Positions 58,673 through 64,000 of a DNA stretch of 64,000 nucleotides are shown here, one piece after another; the stretch's first letter is position 1; each line of letters starts with the position of its first letter. This DNA is from UBA1479 sp048263775 (GTDB taxonomy: Bacteria; Pseudomonadota; Alphaproteobacteria; Rhodospirillales; Casp-alpha2): NCBI GenBank assembly GCA_048263775.1, contig JBLXDU010000007.1, positions 124,001 through 188,000 on the forward strand. Direction: 5' to 3'. A program made the translations under genes and the position numbers. Under the pieces are notes generated by a model. The model saw nothing but the letters and a program-made list of their open reading frames with translations. It had not been told where the DNA came from and made no database searches.

Positions 58673-59950
58673 TCAGTCCGTGGCTTCGCCGGGTTTTGGC
58701 GGTGTCACGCGCAGGCGGGTGATTTGATGACGCTGACGGGCCACTATGTCGATCCGGAATCCGAACAGGCGGAATGACTGGCCGACCTCGGGAATGCGCC
58801 GGGCTTCGTGCAGGACCAGTCCCGCGACGGTCGCGGCCTCCTCGTCGGGCAGGCGCCATTCATACTGGCGGTTGAGGTCGCGGATCGTCACCGTGCCGTC
58901 GACCAGATACGATCCGTCGCTCTGGGGTTCGACTCCGGCGACGCTCAGGTCGTGCTCATCGTCGATGTTCCCGACGATTTCCTCGATGATGTCCTCAAGG
59001 GTCACGATGCCTTGCAGGCTGCCATATTCGTCGACGACCAGGGCGAAATGCTCGCGCCGTTCGCGGAACGCTTCCATCTGATCCAGCAACGGCGTGGTTT
59101 CCGGAATGAACCAGGGTTCTGCGGCGATTGCCTTGATGTCGAGATTCGAAAGGTCCTCTCCGGCGGCATTGACGGCGCGGAACAGGGCCTTGGCATGCAG
59201 AACGCCGATGATGTTGTCCGGCTCGTCCCGCCACAGGGGAACGCGGGTATAGGGGCCGTCAAGAACGGCAGCGATCAGTTCCGCCGCGGGCAGGCCGGCG
59301 TCCAAGGTGTGCACGCTGGACCGGTGGATCATGATTTCCCCGACTTCGACGTCTGCCAGGTCGAGGACGTTGCGCAGCATCACCCGCTCAAGGCCCGTTT
59401 CCTCGTCACCGGTATGCAGTTCGATGGCACCGCGCAGTTCTTGCTCGGGCTCGTGTTCGGCGTCGTCGGACGCGCGGATGTCGATGCCGCACATATGGAA
59501 CAGGCCGCGCACGATCAGCTCGACCGTGCGCGTCACCGGCGACAGAAAGGCGACCAGGATCCTGACCGGCGTGCTGACCGCGAGGGCAACCGTGTTGGCG
59601 TTCTTAATGGCGTAGGTCTTCGGCATGACCTCGGCGAAGATCAGCACCAGAAGGGTCATGACCAGGGTCGCATAGGCGACGCCGGCCTCACCGAAGTAGG
59701 TGATCAGCAGGCTGGTCGCCAGCGACGAGGCCAGGATGTTGACCAGGTTGTTGCCGAGCAGGATGGCGCCGATCAGGCGCTCCTTCTGATCATACAGCCG
59801 GTTGACCACCGCCGCCCGCTTGTCGCCGCCCTGTTCCAGGCGGTGCATCAGCGGTTGCGAACTGGCGGTCAATGCCGTTTCCGAGCCCGAAAAGAACGCC
59901 GACATCAAGAGCAGGAAAAAGATGATGATCAGGCTTGTTTCGTCTTCCAT
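58673..59950 (-). CDS. HlyC/CorC (CNNM-like) family transporter
   Basis: A 425-residue membrane protein. The DUF21 domain (about 1-190) has three to four helices and the start FFSGSETALTAASQP-like segment; a CBS pair lies at about 205-330 (EIMIHRSSVHTLD, DEYGSLQGIVTLEDIIEEI), and the CorC/HlyC domain follows at about 345-420. Members take part in Mg2+/Co2+ homeostasis. It lies upstream of CBS-domain gene and downstream of aroB on the same strand. Confidence 0.9.
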   Translation of the reverse strand: MEDETSLIIIFFLLLMSAFFSGSETALTASSQPLMHRLEQGGDKRAAVVNRLYDQKERLIGAILLGNNLVNILASSLATSLLITYFGEAGVAYATLVMTLLVLIFAEVMPKTYAIKNANTVALAVSTPVRILVAFLSPVTRTVELIVRGLFHMCGIDIRASDDAEHEPEQELRGAIELHTGDEETGLERVMLRNVLDLADVEVGEIMIHRSSVHTLDAGLPAAELIAAVLDGPYTRVPLWRDEPDNIIGVLHAKALFRAVNAAGEDLSNLDIKAIAAEPWFIPETTPLLDQMEAFRERREHFALVVDEYGSLQGIVTLEDIIEEIVGNIDDEHDLSVAGVEPQSDGSYLVDGTVTIRDLNRQYEWRLPDEEAATVAGLVLHEARRIPEVGQSFRLFGFRIDIVARQRHQITRLRVTPPKPGEATD

Positions 59951-60009
59951 GACTTCCGCTCATTCAATGTGCCGGATGCGGCTTGGGCGCACCGGCGGGT
60001 GGGCCCGGG

Positions 60010-61146
60010 TCAGCCCCGGGCACTGAGAAATTCGTTGAGGACATCGGCCACCGGGCCGGTCGGCACGTCGTGTTCGATGAACGCCTCGCCGATGGCCCGG
60101 GCCAGGATGAAGGTCAGCTTGCCGTCTTCGGTCTTCTTGTCCTTCATCATGTGCGCCAGCAGGCGGTCCGCCGTCCAGCCGCCGGTGTCGAGGCGTGTGA
60201 GGTCGCCCGGCAGGCCGGTGGCGTCAAGGTGGGCGCGAAGCCGCGCCGCGTCGTTGCCTTTACAATGCCCCAGGCGGTTCGCCAGAGTCAGTGCCATGAC
60301 CATGCCGATGGCCACGGCTTCGCCGTGCAGCAGGCCGCCGCCGTAGCCGGTCTCGGCCTCCAGCGCGTGGCCGAAGGTATGTCCCAGATTGAGCAACGCA
60401 CGCTGCCCCTGTTCCGTTTCGTCGGCGCTGACGATGCGCGCCTTGGCGTCACAGCAGGTCAGGATGGCGCGGCGGCGGGCCGCGGCGTCCCCTGCCAACA
60501 CGGCGGGACCATTGCCTTCCAGCCAATCGAAGAAATCGGGCATGTCGATGACGCCGTATTTCACGACCTCGGCATAGCCGGCCTGCAGCTCGCGGGGGGG
60601 CAGGGTATCGAGCACCCCCGTATCGGCAAGCACCAGACGCGGCTGATAGAACGCGCCCACCAGGTTCTTGCCCTGGGCTGTGTTGATGGCGGTCTTGCCG
60701 CCGACCGATGAATCGACTTGCGCCAGCAGGGTCGTCGGTACCTGGACGAAATCAACGCCGCGCAGGGTCAGTGCCGCGCAGACGCCGGTCAGATCGCCGA
60801 TGACCCCGCCGCCGAGGGCGATCAGCGTCGTCTTGCGGTCGATCCCGCCGGCCAGAAGATCGCCGATGACCTGTTCCAGATGGGCGAAATCCTTGGTCTG
60901 CTCGCCGGGTTCCAGAATGATCGTGCGGCTGGCGATGTCGGCGCCGGCCAACGCCGTTTCCAGGGTCGCAAGATGTCCGGCGTCGGCGACGTTACGGTCG
61001 GTGATCACGGCCACCCGGCCGGACCGCAGCACGGGCGCGATCAGGCGCCCGGCGTCGGCCAGCAGGCCCGCACCGATCAGAATGTCGTAGCTGCGCTCGC
61101 CCAGGTCGACGCCCAGGCGTTCGATCGTCGTGCCGTCAGTGGTCAT
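60010..61146 (-). CDS. aroB: 3-dehydroquinate synthase
   Basis: Second step of the shikimate pathway; a zinc- and NAD-dependent enzyme. The 378-residue protein has ALGGGVIGDLTG, FVQVPTTLLAQVDSSVGGKTAIN and the metal ligands Glu in AGYAEVVKYG and His in LNLGHTFGHALE and GLLHGEAVAIG. Start overlaps the aroK stop by ATGA, so the two are one operon. Confidence 0.96.
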   Translation of the reverse strand: MTTDGTTIERLGVDLGERSYDILIGAGLLADAGRLIAPVLRSGRVAVITDRNVADAGHLATLETALAGADIASRTIILEPGEQTKDFAHLEQVIGDLLAGGIDRKTTLIALGGGVIGDLTGVCAALTLRGVDFVQVPTTLLAQVDSSVGGKTAINTAQGKNLVGAFYQPRLVLADTGVLDTLPPRELQAGYAEVVKYGVIDMPDFFDWLEGNGPAVLAGDAAARRRAILTCCDAKARIVSADETEQGQRALLNLGHTFGHALEAETGYGGGLLHGEAVAIGMVMALTLANRLGHCKGNDAARLRAHLDATGLPGDLTRLDTGGWTADRLLAHMMKDKKTEDGKLTFILARAIGEAFIEHDVPTGPVADVLNEFLSARG

Positions 61147-61685
61147 GCTGTGCCGTCCGTCAGTTTTTCAATGATCTTGTCGGCGGTTCTTTCCGGGGTT
61201 TCATCGACGCTTTCAATGATGATATCCGCCTGTTCGTACACAGGATAACGCTCATTTATCAATTGCTTCAGTTTCTCCGTCGGATCCGTGCCCTTGAGCA
61301 ACGGTCGCCCGGCGGCCCGCCGTTTGGTGCGGCGCTCCAGAATCGCCAGATCGGCGCGCAGCCAGACGCTGGTCGCGGCCTCGGCGATGCGCGCACGGGT
61401 GCGCGGGTTCATGAAGGCGCCGCCGCCGGATGATAGAATCATCGGCGGGCCGTTCAACAGGCGGTCGATGACCCGTTCCTCAACGTCGCGGAACGCCGGT
61501 TCGCCGTAGATTTCGAAGATATCCTCGATGCTGCAGCCGGCTGCCGTTTCTACTTCGTCGTCGGAATCGATGAACGGTAAGTCAAGTTTGGCGGCCAAGA
61601 TCCGGCCGACGGAACTTTTCCCGGCGCCCATAAGGCCGACCAGGACGATGGTTTTTTGTTGTTTTTTAAGGGGTTGAGAAGACAT
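61143..61685 (-). CDS. aroK: Shikimate kinase
   Basis: Phosphorylates shikimate. The 180-residue protein has the P-loop LMGAGKSSVGR, DSDDEVE for shikimate and Mg2+, SSGGGAF, and the lid with RRAAGRPLLKG. It starts the aroK-aroB pair. The ATG at 61685 follows a clear gap from the divergent small gene. Confidence 0.95.
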   Translation of the reverse strand: MSSQPLKKQQKTIVLVGLMGAGKSSVGRILAAKLDLPFIDSDDEVETAAGCSIEDIFEIYGEPAFRDVEERVIDRLLNGPPMILSSGGGAFMNPRTRARIAEAATSVWLRADLAILERRTKRRAAGRPLLKGTDPTEKLKQLINERYPVYEQADIIIESVDETPERTADKIIEKLTDGTA

Positions 61686-61885
61686 GGACCTGTAACTTGT
61701 GGGCTGCGGATGGCGTCGGGCGGGCGGCGTTGAAAGCGGGGGGGCGAGCCGATAAACTCCGGCCTGCCCGCCGCCGCCGGAAAAATGCCATAGTCACAGT
61801 CTAGCAGAAAGCCTGAAGACAGTGGCAAACCCCGATCCGACGGTCACCAAGATCACCCGCGAAGACGAATAGGCCCGCCCTCCCG

Positions 61886-62026
61886 ATGAAAAGCATTTCC
61901 AAGATCATCCTCATCCTCGCCCTGGCCTTGGTGCTGGGCGGCGGGACGTTCCTGGTTACCTGGGATTTCCCCGCGCCGTCCAAGGACGTGACGAAAGTTC
62001 TCCCCGATGACCGGTTCCCGCGCTAA
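61886..62026 (+). CDS. Small single-helix membrane protein
   Basis: A 46-residue protein: short basic start MKSISK, one hydrophobic helix (about 7-27), then a short polar tail ending DDRFPR. It is too small for most gene calls. The ribosome site is weak. Its end overlaps the next gene by 20 bases in another frame, which suggests co-translation. No function known. Confidence 0.6.
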   Translation: MKSISKIILILALALVLGGGTFLVTWDFPAPSKDVTKVLPDDRFPR

Positions 62027-64000
62027 GCGCCCGGTTTCGGTATCGCGGCTGGCTGCCTTCGCGGTGGCGCCGTTGTTGCTGATCACCCCGTTAAGCCATC
62101 CGCAGGCCCAGGCGCCCGCGGCGGATGCGCCGGCGGCCCTGCTGCCGGGCGCACAACCGCCTGTTGCTGAGCCGGTGGCCCTGCAGCCGCCGTCCGCGTT
62201 GGCGCCGCCGCAAGCCCTGAAACCACAGGCACCCGCAGCCCCCGTTCAGCCCCCGGCGGGCCTAGGGGCGGCCCGGCCAGCGCCGGGCGCGCCTTCGGGC
62301 GGTGAACCGGGTGTCCAGGTCGATACCCTGGATAAAGTCGATCCGGAGACGGCGGGCGTCATCGGCCCCGACGAAGGCGGACTGGGTTTCGATCTCTGGC
62401 AGGGTGCGGACCGCGCCTATGTCGCGGCCCTGATGACGAACTTGCCCGTGCGGGCACCTTCGCCGGTGATGCGCGCATTGATGCGCCGGTTGCTGTTGAC
62501 CGCGGCTCAGCCCCCCGCCTTGGCCAAACCGGCTGAGGGCGACGGCACGGATGCGGCCAAGACGAAACCGGTCAGTCTGATTACCCTGCGCGTGCAACAG
62601 CTTGCCGCCATGGGTGACGTCGCCGGGGTTGGCGACCTGCTGGCGGCGATTCCCGGCAGCATCACCGATCCGGCCTTGCTGCAGGTTGAAGCCAACGCCC
62701 GTTTCCTGGCCAATGACAATGCCCGCGCCTGCGGCATCACGGCGCATCAAATTCAGGCAGGCGGGGGACCTTACTGGCAGAAGGCGATGATTTTCTGCCA
62801 GATCCTGGCCGGGGAGCCGGAAAAGGCGGAAATCGGCATTTCCATGCTCAACGAACTGGGGGCAAGGGACCCGGCGTTCTATGCCCTGAGCGACCGCCTG
62901 TTGGGCGGCACGACCGGGGAACTGACCACGGTGACCGAAGCCGATGGCCTGTTGTTGGCCATGGCGCGGGCGGCCAAAACCCCGTTGCCGGCCGACGCCA
63001 CGCGGTCAGACCGTCCGGGCGTGCTGCGCGCTATCGCCGTCAACCCAAACGTGGGGCCGGATATCCGCCTGGAAGCCGCCGAGCGTGCCGAGGCCGCCGG
63101 CGCCCTTGATACGGAAGCCCTGCGACAGCTCTATTCCAGCGTCACCTTCGACCCGGGCGACCTCAAACGCTCGTTGTCGCGGGCCGACGAAATCGGCGGG
63201 CCCGTCGCTCGCGCGCTGCTCTACCATTCCGCCCTGTCGCAGACCGTGCCGACGGCCCAGGCCGAGATCATCGACAAGGCGCTCAAGATTGCCGTCGGCG
63301 AAGGCCGCTATGGCGCCGCCGCGCGGGTGTTTCATCCGCTGGTATCGAAAATTCCACCGTCGGCGGACCTGTTGTGGTTCGCCCCGGACGCAGTGCGTCT
63401 GATGCTGTCGACGGATGATCCCACGGGTGCCGAAGCCTGGTTCAAGCTGCTGCAGGCGAGTGCATTGTTCCAGGACGACAGTCGCAACCTGCTGATCCGC
63501 ATGACGCCGCTGGTCCGACTGGTCGGCACCATGGGGCTGGAGAACGAGCCCCGCGACCTAAGCGTCTGGTGGCGTTCGATCGCGGGCGAGAAAGACGCAG
63601 CCCGCCGGGCGGCGCTGCTCTATGCGCTGCTGGATGGTCTGGGCGAGGATGTGCCGCTCGACGCTTGGCAGGCGATGGGGCCGGTGATCGGCCATGCCTC
63701 GGCGGAAACGGTCCATCCGGCGCTGTGGTTCCGCCTGCTGTCCGTGACCGACAAGGTGGCGGCATGGACCGCCGAACGCGAAGCCCGTGAAACCGCCGCT
63801 GAATCTTCGACAGTCCTTGACGCGGCGCAGGCAGCGCCGACGGGCGAGCCCATGCGTGAGGCGCAACTGGGCACAACCGACGTACTGCCGGCACCCGCCG
63901 TGGCCGATGAAACGGTTCTGCCGCCCCATCGTGGCGAGGTCATCCTGATGGTGTTGGCGGCGATCGGCGACGGCGGCACGGCGCGGGCTCAGGCCCAGGT
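62007..64000 (+). CDS. Large exported Pro/Ala-rich helical protein, 3' end outside window
   Basis: The frame is open from ATG 62007 to the window end, 664 complete codons. A basic start (MTGSRAKRPVSVSR) and hydrophobic stretch to about residue 36 look like a signal peptide. A Pro/Ala-rich segment (about 35-95) follows, then a helical region with repeated AA/LL patterns (for example VAGVGDLLAAIPG, ARALLYHSALSQ) that resembles alpha-solenoid repeats. No family recognised. The gene begins inside the small membrane protein gene and the two may work together. Confidence 0.75.
   Translation, partial: MTGSRAKRPVSVSRLAAFAVAPLLLITPLSHPQAQAPAADAPAALLPGAQPPVAEPVALQPPSALAPPQALKPQAPAAPVQPPAGLGAARPAPGAPSGGEPGVQVDTLDKVDPETAGVIGPDEGGLGFDLWQGADRAYVAALMTNLPVRAPSPVMRALMRRLLLTAAQPPALAKPAEGDGTDAAKTKPVSLITLRVQQLAAMGDVAGVGDLLAAIPGSITDPALLQVEANARFLANDNARACGITAHQIQAGGGPYWQKAMIFCQILAGEPEKAEIGISMLNELGARDPAFYALSDRLLGGTTGELTTVTEADGLLLAMARAAKTPLPADATRSDRPGVLRAIAVNPNVGPDIRLEAAERAEAAGALDTEALRQLYSSVTFDPGDLKRSLSRADEIGGPVARALLYHSALSQTVPTAQAEIIDKALKIAVGEGRYGAAARVFHPLVSKIPPSADLLWFAPDAVRLMLSTDDPTGAEAWFKLLQASALFQDDSRNLLIRMTPLVRLVGTMGLENEPRDLSVWWRSIAGEKDAARRAALLYALLDGLGEDVPLDAWQAMGPVIGHASAETVHPALWFRLLSVTDKVAAWTAEREARETAAESSTVLDAAQAAPTGEPMREAQLGTTDVLPAPAVADETVLPPHRGEVILMVLAAIGDGGTARAQAQ

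Noticed and set aside
61806..61873. Very short plus-strand frame (about 16 codons) before the small membrane protein
   Set aside because: Too short to judge, no ribosome site and no conserved feature.
1..64000. Mobile elements, prophage or genomic island
   Set aside because: No transposase, integrase, flanking repeats or tRNA-adjacent att-like duplication was seen; base composition is even apart from short AT-rich promoters.

Overview
The window reads as chromosomal DNA of a GC-rich alphaproteobacterium, most like the Rhodospirillales. That placement is an inference from gene content and order: ppx-rlmE-guaB in tandem, dnaJ-like/cobS/cobT of the aerobic cobalt chelatase, an RHH_4 ribbon-helix-helix protein, DUF2889, a C-terminally haem-bound cytochrome c' beside a cytochrome b561, and convergent etfBA. 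No rRNA, CRISPR array, insertion sequence, prophage or integrase was seen. The only RNA gene found is a tRNA-Gln(CUG).

Layout. 1-5.2 kb: a truncated membrane protein, then (minus strand) ppx, rlmE, guaB and a PPOX flavoprotein; tRNA-Gln with a promoter and a terminator shared with a response regulator. 5.3-14.7 kb: mnmC, argE, a MATE exporter, a cyclic-nucleotide-binding protein, an internally duplicated protein of unknown function, a YeeE/YedE sulfur-transport pair under an ATTC-N8-GAAT operator, a DMT exporter, and etfA/etfB. 14.7-20.5 kb: an AT-rich regulatory region, a histidine kinase, then a zinc module (DUF3299 protein, a Zur-box palindrome, a His-rich DUF2796 protein and an ABC ATPase/permease pair) and an aldo-keto reductase. 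20.5-30 kb: a TPR/2OG-Fe(II) oxygenase fusion; two loci in which a LysR gene diverges from a tiny protein gene; a 2-hydroxyacid dehydrogenase next to an SHMT-like PLP enzyme; an SLC13-type transporter; a SpoIIAA-like protein. 30-35 kb: a PadR / membrane-fusion / RND efflux operon. 35-42 kb: pssA-psd, a LysM protein, cytochromes, LOG and icd. 42-46.5 kb: bioB-bioA-bioF-bioD. 46.5-52 kb: rpmB, GNAT, a TPR/proline-rich protein, an HdrD/GlpC-like Fe-S protein and a phytase-esterase-like protein. 52-58.6 kb: dnaJ-like, cobS, cobT and a zincin-like gene overlapping cobT. 58.6-64 kb: a CorC/HlyC protein, aroB and aroK, then a small membrane protein and a large exported protein running off the window end.

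Many adjacent genes overlap by ATGA (ppx/rlmE, the YeeE pair, the zinc ABC pair, the RND pair, bioB/bioA, cobT/zincin, aroK/aroB), which indicates translationally coupled operons. The most notable reads are: bioD whose P-loop is only retained if translation starts at an ATT codon; a textbook Zur box in front of a PA4063-4066/Zrg-like zinc uptake module; a SqrR/BigR-type sulfide operator in front of YeeE/YedE genes; two LysR/small-protein divergent pairs, one with a perfect 16-bp palindrome between them; an SHMT-like enzyme that has lost the family's active-site glutamate; and a two-domain duplicated protein with no family I can name.
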